Shown here: piece after piece, positions 43,291-51,782 of the stretch
Position numbering within the stretch: position 1 is the stretch's first letter
How the letters are laid out: each line of letters starts with the position of its first letter
Assembly (NCBI RefSeq): GCF_001590605.1
Contig: NZ_CP014504.1
Location: 4,650,001 to 4,714,000 of the forward strand
DNA from: Pedobacter cryoconitis
Lineage (GTDB): Bacteria; Bacteroidota; Bacteroidia; Sphingobacteriales; Sphingobacteriaceae
DNA: 64,000 nucleotides
Direction: 5' to 3'
Program-made: the position numbers and the translations under genes
The notes under the pieces: model-generated
The model's input: the letters and a program-made list of their open reading frames with translations, nothing else
What the model was told of the DNA's origin: nothing
Databases searched by the model: none

Positions 43291-44144
43291 AAATTATTCG
43301 TTTTTTAGGCGGGTTAGGTAACCAAATGTTCCAATATGCCTGTTATAAAGCCCTCAGTAAGAAATATCCAGATGTTAAAGTAGATTTAAATAGTTTTAAT
43401 TTCGATACTGCACACAATGGCTATGAATTAGAAGATATTTTTCAGGTAAGTACAAACAAAGTTTCACCATTTACAGGCGGTATCTATGATATAAAAAACA
43501 GAAAATGGATCTATCGAAAGATCAGAAGAGTGCTTAACTTAAAAAAGTATCATAAAGCCGAAGAGAAAGACTTTACATATGATCCTGCAATTTTCTCCAA
43601 TTCTAAATCAAGGTATTACTCAGGCTTCTGGCAAAATGAAAATTACTTCATTGATATTGCTGATGAGATAAGAAAAGATTTTAAATTCAGTCCATTAACA
43701 GCTCAACAAAACATTGATACCCTAAAAAAAATAGAACAAACAAACAGTGTTGGAGTACATGTAAGAAGAGGTGATTATGTTAATCATCCCGCATTTGGAG
43801 GCCTTTGTGAGAAAGAATATTATGATCAGGCTTTACAAATCATACAATCAAGAACAGAAGCCGCAAAATTCTTCCTATTCTCTAATGACATTGATTGGTG
43901 TGTTAATAACCTGAATATTAAGAATTGTGAATTTATTTCATGGAATAAAGGGACACAAAGTTACATTGACATGCAATTAATGAGTGCTTGCAAGCATAAT
44001 ATCATTGCAAACAGCAGCTTTAGCTGGTGGGCAGCATGGCTTAATAACAATCCGGAAAAGATAGTTATAGGCCCTAAAAAGTGGCTTCATGGAGATCAAT
44101 ACGATACCTCTGCACTGTTGCCGGCAGGCTGGATAAAAATATAG
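43287..44144 (+). CDS. GT11 alpha-1,2-fucosyltransferase-like enzyme
   Basis: A 285-residue GT11 enzyme, which moves L-fucose from GDP-fucose to a glycan, usually in alpha-1,2 linkage. Motifs: FLGGLGNQMFQYACYKAL, the donor-binding HVRRGDYVN and NSSFSWWAAWLN. A longer frame from 43245 is open, but MKIIRFLGG at 43287 is the natural start and shares the ATGA with the DUF268 gene. No GDP-fucose synthesis genes are in the window. It is the last gene of the locus, ended by a shared terminator. Confidence 0.92.
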   Translation: MKIIRFLGGLGNQMFQYACYKALSKKYPDVKVDLNSFNFDTAHNGYELEDIFQVSTNKVSPFTGGIYDIKNRKWIYRKIRRVLNLKKYHKAEEKDFTYDPAIFSNSKSRYYSGFWQNENYFIDIADEIRKDFKFSPLTAQQNIDTLKKIEQTNSVGVHVRRGDYVNHPAFGGLCEKEYYDQALQIIQSRTEAAKFFLFSNDIDWCVNNLNIKNCEFISWNKGTQSYIDMQLMSACKHNIIANSSFSWWAAWLNNNPEKIVIGPKKWLHGDQYDTSALLPAGWIKI

Positions 44145-44171
44145 GCACTAAGCCCAAACCTCTGTTCATAA

Positions 44172-44220
44172 AAAAGGCCCTGTTAAAAATCTTTTACAAG
44201 ATTCATTAACAGGGCCTTTT
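44172..44220. terminator. Bidirectional terminator between the fucosyltransferase and infB
   Basis: AAAAGGCCCTGTTAA (44172-44186) pairs with TTAACAGGGCCTTTT (44206-44220), a 15-bp stem. The loop itself contains a second hairpin, AATCTT-TTAC-AAGATT (44188-44203). It serves both converging genes. Confidence 0.85.
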
Positions 44221-44240
44221 GGTATGTGTTATTTATAAAT

Positions 44241-47200
44241 TTATAACTTTCTTTTTACTTCTACTTGTTCGTAAGCTTCAACGATATCACCAACTTCAAT
44301 GTTATTAAAATTCTGTATGTTCAGACCACATTCGTAACCTCTTGCTACTTCTTTCACGTCATCTTTATAACGTTTCAGTGAAGCCAGCTCACCAGTGTAA
44401 ACAACCACACCGTCTCTTACAATACGGATCTTACTGTTACGTGTAATCGTTCCATCCAATACCATACAACCAGCAATCGTTCCTACTTTCGTGATCTTGA
44501 AGGTATCTCTGATCTCTACGTTTGCAGTAATTTTCTCCTGGAATTCAGGAGCAAGCATACCTTCCATCGCAGCTTTGATCTCATTGATCGCATCATAGAT
44601 AATTGAGTACAGACGGATATCGATTTGCTCAGCTTCAGCAAGCTTTCTTGCACCTGAAGAAGGACGAACCTGGAAACCGATGATAATCGCATCAGAAGCC
44701 GAAGCTAACAATACATCAGATTCTGAAATCTGACCTACCGCTTTACTGATGATATTAATCTGAATCTCTTCGGTAGATAATTTCAGTAATGAATCGGCTA
44801 ATGCCTCAATCGAACCATCCACATCACCTTTAACAATCAGGTTAAGCTCTTTAAAGTTACCAATCGCCAAACGACGGCCAATCTCATCCAGCGTAATGTG
44901 TTTCTGTGTTCTTAAGCCCTGCTCACGCATCAATTGTAAACGTTTGTTTGCAATCTCTCTCGCTTCAGACTCATTTTCTACAGCATTGAATTTATCACCT
45001 GCTGTAGGTGCGCCCTGCATACCCAATACCTGTACTGGTACTGAAGGTCCGGCTTGTTCTACTTTTTGTCCACGTTCGTTAAATAACGCTTTCACACGAC
45101 CACTGTAGCTACCCGCTAAAATCGGATCACCTACTTTTAACGTACCAGCCTGAACCAGTACAGTAGTCACAATACCACGTCCTTTATCTAATGTCGCTTC
45201 AATTACACTACCAGTAGCACGTTTATTAGGATTAGCTGTTAATTCTAACAATTCAGCTTCTAATAGTACTTTATCTAATAAAAGATCAACATTTAAGCCG
45301 CTTTTACCTGAGATTTCCTGAGACTGGAATTTACCGCCCCAATCCTCTACCAGGATATTCATGATCGATAATTGTTCACGGATCTTATCAGAGTTAGCTC
45401 CCGGTTTATCAATTTTTGTGAAGGCGAATACCAAAGGAACTCCAGCTGCCTGAGCATGACTGATTGCTTCTTTAGTCTGAGGCATCACTGCATCATCCGC
45501 TGCAACAACAATAATTGCAATATCCGCTACTTTCGCACCACGTGCACGCATCGCTGTAAAGGCTTCGTGACCCGGTGTATCCAGGAAGGTTACCTTTTTA
45601 CCAGTTGGTGTAGTTACCATATAAGCACCAATGTGCTGTGTAATACCACCCGCTTCACCAGCTACCACATTCGCTTTACGGATATAATCCAGTAAAGAGG
45701 TCTTACCATGATCCACGTGACCCATGATCGTAACTACCGGTGCTCTTGGTACTAAATCTTCAGGATTATCTAATTCTTCAATGATACTATCGCCTTCATC
45801 ATCTGGTTTAACGAATTGTATCTCGTAACCAAATTCATCTGCAACGATCGTTAATGTTTCTGCATCTAAACGCTGATTGATCGAAACGAACATACCAAGA
45901 CTCATACAAGTACCAATAATTTTGGTAACCGGTACATCCATCATGCTCGCTAATTCGTTTGCCGTAACAAATTCTGTTACTTTCAACACTTTAGACTGTA
46001 GTTCCTGTTCCATTGCAGCTTCTTCCGCAGAAAGAGCCACATCATCACGCTTACCACGACGCAGTTTTGCACGTTGTGCAAATTTACCAGATTTACCAGC
46101 TCCGCTTAAACGTGCAAGCGTTGCTTTAATCTGATCTTGTATTTCTTTTTCCGTAGGTTCTTCTTTAGAGCCTCCAGGTCCGCCTGGTTTGCTGTTTCTA
46201 AAGTTTGGCCTGTTGGCTGTATTGTTTGTATTGTTCCTGAAATCAGGTCTGTTGGTAAAAGTTGGCACGCCTGCAGGTTTTGCAGGTGTAGCAGGATTGT
46301 TTCCTCCTTGCTGACCAGGCGCTGAAGGATTACCTCCCGACGACTGATGCTGTCCAGGTGCACCCGGAGCCTTTTTACGCTTGCGTTTCCTTTTCGCATC
46401 ATTGCTGTCCGCTGAAGAAGCGACAGGTTGCGATTTACGTTCAGGTGTTGTCGGCAAGACAATTTTACCAATAATATTTGGTCCGGAAAGTTTTACAGAA
46501 CGGGCTTTGATAACCTCAACTTCGTCAGGTTTATCCGCTTTCGGTGCAACAACTTCTTTAACCGGCTCTGCTTTAACAACAGGTGATTCCACAGGTTTTG
46601 GTTTTTCTTCTTTAACTTCTTCTTCCACAGCTTTAACTACTTCAGGTTTAATTTCAACAGGTTTAGCCTCAATAGGTTTTTCTACTGGCTTAACTTCCTC
46701 CTGAACTACCTTAGGTGCCTCCGGGATAATCGCTGCTGGTGCAGGTGTTTCAACGGGAGCAGCCGGTACAACCGGAGCTTCAGCTTTAACAACTTCAGCA
46801 GCTGGAAGTTCTTCTTTTTTTGCAGGGCGGGTCTTAGCGTTTAAATCGTCAAGATTAATTTTCCCTACAATTTTAACACCTTTCAATGTTCCTTCTTCAA
46901 CCTTTTCAGTTTCCTTTTCCACTTCTGCTTCTTTTTCAGGAGCAGGTTCAGGAGTTACTTCTTCCTTAGGTTTCTCAACTGTAGGAGGAGTATAGGAATG
47001 AAGGTTTTTGATTAAAATACCCTCGCTTTCGAATTCAACATTCTTTCTAGGTGCATCCGTAACTTTTTCAGTTACTTCAGGCTCATCACGACGAATTTTA
47101 CCTATAACAATTTGATTGGCTTCTTCTTTTACGATTTTATCTCCCTGAAACTCTTTCAATAATGCATTATACATATCGCGGGAGAGTTTAGTAGTGGGTT

Positions 47201-47309
47201 TATTCTCAACAGAAAAGCCTTTCTTTTCTAAAAACTCAACGGCCGTAGCTATCCCTACGTTAAGTTCCTTAACTGCTTTGAATAAAATTATTGGTTTGTC
47301 GTCTGACAT
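44241..47309 (-). CDS. infB: Translation initiation factor IF-2
   Basis: A 1022-residue IF-2, a GTPase that brings fMet-tRNA to the 30S subunit. The N-terminal 350 residues are rich in Pro, Glu, Val and Lys (low complexity, poorly conserved). An IF2 N domain (about 440-490) precedes the G domain with GHVDHGKTSL (about 525), DTPGHEAF and TKIDKPGA. Domains II to IV finish the protein. It is longer than E. coli IF-2 (890), due to the N-terminal extension. It lies 72 bp after nusA in the rimP-nusA-infB operon and ends in the shared terminator. Confidence 0.98.
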   Translation of the reverse strand: MSDDKPIILFKAVKELNVGIATAVEFLEKKGFSVENKPTTKLSRDMYNALLKEFQGDKIVKEEANQIVIGKIRRDEPEVTEKVTDAPRKNVEFESEGILIKNLHSYTPPTVEKPKEEVTPEPAPEKEAEVEKETEKVEEGTLKGVKIVGKINLDDLNAKTRPAKKEELPAAEVVKAEAPVVPAAPVETPAPAAIIPEAPKVVQEEVKPVEKPIEAKPVEIKPEVVKAVEEEVKEEKPKPVESPVVKAEPVKEVVAPKADKPDEVEVIKARSVKLSGPNIIGKIVLPTTPERKSQPVASSADSNDAKRKRKRKKAPGAPGQHQSSGGNPSAPGQQGGNNPATPAKPAGVPTFTNRPDFRNNTNNTANRPNFRNSKPGGPGGSKEEPTEKEIQDQIKATLARLSGAGKSGKFAQRAKLRRGKRDDVALSAEEAAMEQELQSKVLKVTEFVTANELASMMDVPVTKIIGTCMSLGMFVSINQRLDAETLTIVADEFGYEIQFVKPDDEGDSIIEELDNPEDLVPRAPVVTIMGHVDHGKTSLLDYIRKANVVAGEAGGITQHIGAYMVTTPTGKKVTFLDTPGHEAFTAMRARGAKVADIAIIVVAADDAVMPQTKEAISHAQAAGVPLVFAFTKIDKPGANSDKIREQLSIMNILVEDWGGKFQSQEISGKSGLNVDLLLDKVLLEAELLELTANPNKRATGSVIEATLDKGRGIVTTVLVQAGTLKVGDPILAGSYSGRVKALFNERGQKVEQAGPSVPVQVLGMQGAPTAGDKFNAVENESEAREIANKRLQLMREQGLRTQKHITLDEIGRRLAIGNFKELNLIVKGDVDGSIEALADSLLKLSTEEIQINIISKAVGQISESDVLLASASDAIIIGFQVRPSSGARKLAEAEQIDIRLYSIIYDAINEIKAAMEGMLAPEFQEKITANVEIRDTFKITKVGTIAGCMVLDGTITRNSKIRIVRDGVVVYTGELASLKRYKDDVKEVARGYECGLNIQNFNNIEVGDIVEAYEQVEVKRKL

Positions 47310-47381
47310 TGATATCCTATTTTTTCTTAATTCTTATACAAAAGTAACGTTTATTCTTGTTTTTTCTCATCAAGTCAACGC

Positions 47382-48617
47382 TTATTCAAATTCTGACTGT
47401 AATATACTGATAACTTCTTTAATAGTTTCTTCCTCCAGATCAGTTCTTTTTACTAATTCGTCTACTGACAGCGCTAGTACGCTTCTTGCAGTATCACAAC
47501 CAATTGCCTTCAATTCGTCAATGATCCAGCTATCGATTTCATCTGAGAATTCTTCGATATCCACATCTTCATCTTCTTCACCAGCTTCACGGTAAACATC
47601 AATTTCGTAACCAGTTAATTTACCGGCAAGTTTAATATTATGTCCACCACGGCCAATTGCAAGAGAAACCTGATCAGGCTTCAGGTAAACCGAAGCATGT
47701 TTAGTTACATCATCCAATTTGATTGAAGTGATTTTAGCAGGGCTCAAAGCTCTTGTGATATAAAGAGAAACATTATTAGTGAAATTGATTACATCAATAT
47801 TCTCATTTTTAAGTTCTCTCACGATTCCATGAATACGTGAACCCTTCATACCAACACAAGCACCCACCGGGTCAATTCTGTCATCATAAGATTCCACAGC
47901 TACTTTAGCACGTTCTCCTGGTTCACGAACAATTTTCTTAATTGTAATTAAACCATCAAAGATCTCAGGAACCTCAATTTCAAACAAACGTTGTAAAAAC
48001 TCAGGAGCAATTCTTGAAATGATAATCTTTGGGGTGCTATTCATCATATCCACCTTTAAGATTACCGCACGTACAGTATCACCTTTTTTGAAATAATCAG
48101 CTGGTATCTGTTCAGTTTTAGGCATGATCAACTCATTACCTTCATCATCCAGTACTAACGTTTCTTTTTTCCAAACCTGGTAAACTTCTCCTGTTACGAT
48201 TTCTCCAACTCTGTCCTTATATTTCTTAAAGATCTCGTCTTTCTCTAATTCAAGTACTTTAGATACCAGTGTCTGACGTGCAGCTAAAATAGCTCTTCTT
48301 CCAAAACTCTCTAAAGTAATCTGCTCAATGTAGTCGTCTCCAACTTCCATATCTGCATCTAACTGCTTAACCTCTGCCAATTCGATTTCAAGATCATCAT
48401 CTTCAGAAAAGCCGTCTTCCATTACTTTTCTTGTACGCCAGATCTCTAAATCACCATTATCAGGGTTAACAATTACATCACAATTCTCATCAGTACCATA
48501 TTTCTTACGTAACATGCTACGAAATACTTCTTCCAGCACACTGATCACCGTAGGACGGTCGATGTTCTTGAACTCTTTGAATTCTTGAAATGAATCGATT
48601 AAATTAATATTGCTCAT
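47382..48617 (-). CDS. nusA: Transcription termination/antitermination factor NusA
   Basis: A 411-residue NusA: an N-terminal RNA-polymerase binding domain (about 1-130), an S1 domain (about 135-205, GEIVTGEVYQVWKKE), two KH domains (about 210-345, VGACVGMKGSRIHGIVREL, DQVSLAIGRGGHNIKLAGKL), and a short helical tail with LEEETIKEVISIL. It modulates pausing and termination at the RNA polymerase. The gene lies 2 bp after rimP and 72 bp before infB. Confidence 0.97.
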   Translation of the reverse strand: MSNINLIDSFQEFKEFKNIDRPTVISVLEEVFRSMLRKKYGTDENCDVIVNPDNGDLEIWRTRKVMEDGFSEDDDLEIELAEVKQLDADMEVGDDYIEQITLESFGRRAILAARQTLVSKVLELEKDEIFKKYKDRVGEIVTGEVYQVWKKETLVLDDEGNELIMPKTEQIPADYFKKGDTVRAVILKVDMMNSTPKIIISRIAPEFLQRLFEIEVPEIFDGLITIKKIVREPGERAKVAVESYDDRIDPVGACVGMKGSRIHGIVRELKNENIDVINFTNNVSLYITRALSPAKITSIKLDDVTKHASVYLKPDQVSLAIGRGGHNIKLAGKLTGYEIDVYREAGEEDEDVDIEEFSDEIDSWIIDELKAIGCDTARSVLALSVDELVKRTDLEEETIKEVISILQSEFE

Positions 48618-48619
48618 TT

Positions 48620-49084
48620 TTATTTAAATGAAATTAAAACCTTTGTTTCTATTATATTACTAAAGTCCAGACTGGTTTCAACCAATTGTGCTTTCTTTCC
48701 TTTTTCTTTTACTTTCGCTTCAATGGTAACCGACTGCTCATTTACATCCAGCAGCTTTCCTTCCATAATATCACCTCCGGTAACTTTAACACTCAATTCG
48801 CGTCCGATGTTTTTCTCATACTGTCTTTGGAGCTTTAAAGGCTCGCCAACACCAGGAGAGGAAACTTCCAGGTTATATGCTTTCTCAATAGTATTTTCTT
48901 CTTCCAGATGAAATCCAACATGTCTGCTAATTGCAGCGCAATCCTGGATACTGATACCCTGGTCACCATCCACATGAATGATTAACTTATTGCCAGGCAA
49001 CAACTTTACCTCAACTAAAAACAACTCCGGTCTGTCCGAAATTTTTTCCTCTACTAATTCTATTACTCTCTTCTCTACTTGCAT
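48620..49084 (-). CDS. rimP: Ribosome maturation factor RimP
   Basis: A 154-residue protein with the two RimP domains: an N-terminal alpha/beta domain (ERVIELVEEKISDRPELFLVEV, ISIQDCAAISRHVG, EVSSPGVGEPL) and a C-terminal SH3-like barrel (about 85-154). It assists maturation of the 30S subunit. It heads the rimP-nusA-infB unit that is conserved in many bacteria. A leader of about 58 nt carries a GC-rich hairpin with a T-rich tail. Confidence 0.95.
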   Translation of the reverse strand: MQVEKRVIELVEEKISDRPELFLVEVKLLPGNKLIIHVDGDQGISIQDCAAISRHVGFHLEEENTIEKAYNLEVSSPGVGEPLKLQRQYEKNIGRELSVKVTGGDIMEGKLLDVNEQSVTIEAKVKEKGKKAQLVETSLDFSNIIETKVLISFK

Positions 49085-49107
49085 AAACCAATTTGCGGAT
49101 AAAAGAA

Positions 49108-49131
49108 AAGAGGGGACATCTGCCCCCTCTT
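49108..49131 (-). promoter_or_regulatory. Terminator-like hairpin in the rimP leader
   Basis: On the minus strand AAGAGGGG (49131-49124) pairs with CCCCTCTT (49115-49108) around an 8-base loop, and TTCTTTT follows. A second GAGGGG (49138-49133) can pair with the same 3' arm. The hairpin lies between the probable start site and the rimP ATG, so it could attenuate rimP-nusA-infB. Confidence 0.5.
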
Positions 49132-49148
49132 GCCCCTCTATATCAGTG

Positions 49149-49156
49149 CAAAGGTA
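49149..49156 (-). promoter_or_regulatory. -7 element of rimP-nusA-infB
   Basis: TACCTTTG on the minus strand is a full match to TAnnTTTG, 64 bp before the rimP start. The nearest TTTG upstream (49181-49184) is 24 bp away, longer than usual. Confidence 0.45.
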
Positions 49157-49291
49157 GGGATTTTATTTCAAAAATAAAAACAAATACAGCTTGTAAATCG
49201 ATATGCTGTTTACCACAACTAATTTAAAAAAATTAAATAACAGCCTGAAACAGAAAATAAAAAAAAAATTAAATGCAGAATAATTAAAGAC

Positions 49292-49726
49292 TTAACGCTT
49301 TAGTATGACCTGCTGAGCCTTTACACTATGATTTAGCTGACCGCTGATGATTTTCTCTGTACTGGCAAACTTCGCATTCATATAGGAGATGACTAAATAA
49401 TTTTTTCCTGAAATAAATGATTTAGAAGGTCTGAAAACCAATGTACTGTCCGTTACTTCCAATTTGCCTGGCACCTCATGCTCCATAGCAGCAGTATCCT
49501 CATCGGAGGGTGTTTCTAAAACAGTAATCAAATCGGCATGCGCTGTATCCACTCCCTTTATATTCCTGATCAGTCCTAAACCAGCAGGCGCAATGTCTGA
49601 AAAGATAATTGCGGAACTATCTGCTGAAAACCGGACAGAAAGTGGCTTATTATTTGCTGAAGAACATGACATTAAACAAGCCATTCCAAACAGCACCGGA
49701 GGGAATTTTAATAAACAGCTGTACAT
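49292..49726 (-). CDS. Lipoprotein of unknown function
   Basis: A 144-residue protein with a lipoprotein signal ending LMSC (Cys21). The mature part is beta-rich with Ser/Thr-rich strands such as RFSADSSAIIFSDIAPAGL, LEVTDSTLVFRPSKSF and GKNYLVISYMNAKF. No family is recognised. It diverges from the small membrane protein gene across only 18 bp. The 207-bp stretch between it and rimP holds the rimP promoter and leader. Confidence 0.65.
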   Translation of the reverse strand: MYSCLLKFPPVLFGMACLMSCSSANNKPLSVRFSADSSAIIFSDIAPAGLGLIRNIKGVDTAHADLITVLETPSDEDTAAMEHEVPGKLEVTDSTLVFRPSKSFISGKNYLVISYMNAKFASTEKIISGQLNHSVKAQQVILKR

Positions 49727-49744
49727 TTTTTAAAACTAAACATT

Positions 49745-50092
49745 ATGAAACTTATTATTGAAATTTTATTAATGGGCCTGGCTATGCTGCTGGGTTCATA
49801 CCTTGTTCCGGGCGTTCAGATTGATGGATTCGGGACTGCTATTATAGCAGCTGTATTGATTGCACTGGCCAATGCGACTATCGGTTTTATTTTAAGACTT
49901 CTTACTTTCCCTATCAACTTTCTGACATTGGGCTTGATGTCTTTTATCATTACCGTATTAATGATCTTATTAGTAGATAGTATGATGTCCGGCTTTAATA
50001 CTTCTGGCTTCTTTGCTGCTGCATTCTTAGCGATTGTTGTGGCTGTTATCAAAGCTTTATTCGGTACAATTGCTGGTACTGACAACGACTAA
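49745..50092 (+). CDS. Phage holin family 4 / YvlD-like small membrane protein
   Basis: A 115-residue protein with four hydrophobic segments (about 4-20, 27-50, 56-77 and 87-108). The sequence MGLAMLLGSYLVPGVQIDGFGTAI and GFILRLLTFPINFLTLGLM fit the YvlD/holin-4 superfamily. In chromosomes without phage genes such proteins are not lysis factors; the function is unknown. No endolysin or phage gene is nearby. It ends in a shared terminator. Confidence 0.85.
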   Translation: MKLIIEILLMGLAMLLGSYLVPGVQIDGFGTAIIAAVLIALANATIGFILRLLTFPINFLTLGLMSFIITVLMILLVDSMMSGFNTSGFFAAAFLAIVVAVIKALFGTIAGTDND

Positions 50093-50099
50093 GCAAAAT

Positions 50100-50135
50100 A
50101 AAAAAGCTGTTTTCCGAACAGAAAACAGCTTTTTT
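50100..50135. terminator. Bidirectional terminator
   Basis: AAAAAAGCTGTTTTC (50100-50114) pairs perfectly with GAAAACAGCTTTTTT (50121-50135), loop CGAACA. It lies between the holin-like gene and the acyl-CoA dehydrogenase gene that converges on it. Confidence 0.88.
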
Positions 50136-50157
50136 ATAGTAAAATTGATCAGTTATA

Positions 50158-51297
50158 TTATCTTAATATTTCTCTTGAAATAACCATTTGCTGGATTTCA
50201 GAAGTACCTTCATAAATCTGTGTAATTTTCGCATCACGCATTAAACGCTCTACATGGTATTCTTTAACAAATCCATAACCACCATGCACCTGAACAGCCT
50301 CAACTGTCACGTCCATCGCTACTTTAGAAGCATATAATTTAGCCATAGAGCCAGCAAGCGTATAAGGTAAACCCTGATCTTTTAACCAGGCCGCTTTATA
50401 AACCAGCATTCTCGCGGCTTCAATACTTGTGGCCATATCTGCCAATTTAAAGGCAATCACCTGATGTTCTGCAATTGGCTTACCGAATGATTTACGTTGT
50501 TTAGCATAAGCAAGTGCCAGTTCATATGCACCAGCTGCAATACCCAATGCCTGAGCAGCGATACCAATACGGCCACCCTCCAGGGTCTTCATGGCAAACT
50601 TAAATCCAAACCCATCCTCACCAATCCTGTTTTCCTTAGGAACTTTAACATCATTGAACATCAGAGAATGTGTATCAGATCCGCGGATCCCCATTTTATT
50701 CTCTTTTGGCCCGATTGTAAAACCTTCCATTCCTTTTTCTACAATAAAAGCGTTGATCCCTTTATGCTTAAGATCAGGATGCGTCTGTGCAATAACCAGG
50801 TAAGTAGAAGCATTGCTTCCGTTGGTGATCCAGTTTTTTGTTCCGTTTAACAGGTAATAGTCACCTTTATCTTCGGCAGTAGTCTGCTGAGAAGTGGCAT
50901 CAGAACCCGCTTCTGGCTCAGATAAACAAAATGCACCGATTTGTTGTCCCGAAGCTAAAGGCTTAAGATATTTCTCTTTTTGAAATTCAGAGCCATAGGC
51001 TTCTAAGCCATAACAAACTAAAGAATTATTGACAGAAACCACAACTGAAGCTGAAGCGTCAACTTTAGAAAGCTCTTCCATAACCAATACGTATGAAACC
51101 GCATCTAATCCGCTTCCACCGAACTTTTCTGAGACCATCATTCCCAAAAAGCCAAGCTCGCCAAGTTTTTTCACCTGCTCTGCCGGAAATTTTTGATGTT
51201 CATCTCTTTCAATTACACCAGGCTTTAATTCATGCTGCGCGAAATCTCTCGCAGCCTGCTGGATCATCAATTGTTCTTCACTTAGTTGAAATAGCAT
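50158..51297 (-). CDS. Acyl-CoA dehydrogenase (short/medium chain type)
   Basis: A 379-residue FAD enzyme that oxidises acyl-CoA to enoyl-CoA in fatty-acid or branched amino-acid breakdown. Motifs: FCLSEPEAGSDATSQQT (FAD/substrate), WITNGSNASTYLV, and the C-terminal IYEGTSEIQQMVISR with the catalytic Glu. The frame is open to 51330, but MLFQLSEEQLMIQQAARDF at 51297 matches the family start. A TAAATTTG box at 51328-51335 resembles a -7 element. It is monocistronic; no electron-transfer flavoprotein genes are nearby. Confidence 0.94.
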   Translation of the reverse strand: MLFQLSEEQLMIQQAARDFAQHELKPGVIERDEHQKFPAEQVKKLGELGFLGMMVSEKFGGSGLDAVSYVLVMEELSKVDASASVVVSVNNSLVCYGLEAYGSEFQKEKYLKPLASGQQIGAFCLSEPEAGSDATSQQTTAEDKGDYYLLNGTKNWITNGSNASTYLVIAQTHPDLKHKGINAFIVEKGMEGFTIGPKENKMGIRGSDTHSLMFNDVKVPKENRIGEDGFGFKFAMKTLEGGRIGIAAQALGIAAGAYELALAYAKQRKSFGKPIAEHQVIAFKLADMATSIEAARMLVYKAAWLKDQGLPYTLAGSMAKLYASKVAMDVTVEAVQVHGGYGFVKEYHVERLMRDAKITQIYEGTSEIQQMVISREILR

Positions 51298-51387
51298 AAT
51301 AATTATTTTTGGAAAATTACTTTTTGCCAAATTTAGTATTTCAAATCGAAAGATACTATGGTTGCATAGTATCTTTCCGAAAAATAA

Positions 51388-51738
51388 TTATTTCAGCAGA
51401 TGATTGTGATCATCAGGGAAGACCAGAATAGGTTTGTACAACTTAGCTTCTTCAATAGGTAAAGAGCCATAAGAAATGATAATTAAGGTATCCCCAACCT
51501 GCACTTGCCTTGCAGCTGCGCCGTTTAAACATACAGTACCTTTACCACGCTCACCTTTAATCACATAGGTTTCAAATCTTGCCCCGTTATTATTATTGAC
51601 AATCTGCACCTTTTCATTAGCAATGATATTCGCGGCATCCATCAGGTCTTCATCAATTGTGATGCTGCCTACATAGTTTAATTCCGCCTGTGTCACTCTG
51701 ACACGGTGTATTTTCGATTTTAAGATCTCGATAATCAT
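51388..51738 (-). CDS. panD: Aspartate 1-decarboxylase
   Basis: A 116-residue pyruvoyl-dependent enzyme that makes beta-alanine from aspartate for pantothenate. The precursor self-cleaves between Gly24 and Ser25 (NYVGSITID). KSKIHRVRVTQAEL and CLNGAAARQVQVGD are typical. It follows panC by 44 bp on the same strand. Confidence 0.96.
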   Translation of the reverse strand: MIIEILKSKIHRVRVTQAELNYVGSITIDEDLMDAANIIANEKVQIVNNNNGARFETYVIKGERGKGTVCLNGAAARQVQVGDTLIIISYGSLPIEEAKLYKPILVFPDDHNHLLK

Positions 51739-51782
51739 GCTGTAAAGTTAGATAATATTATATTGATTCATTGTAATTCTTG

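Noticed and set aside
45372..46704. Opposite-strand frames of 62 to 121 residues within infB
   Set aside because: They are shadows of the low-complexity Pro/Glu/Lys coding region and show no family motifs.
49745..50092. Prophage remnant from the holin-like gene
   Set aside because: No other phage gene lies nearby, and YvlD-like proteins are common chromosomal membrane proteins.
51298..51330. N-terminal extension of the acyl-CoA dehydrogenase
   Set aside because: It covers the putative -7 region, and the family starts at MLFQLSEEQ.
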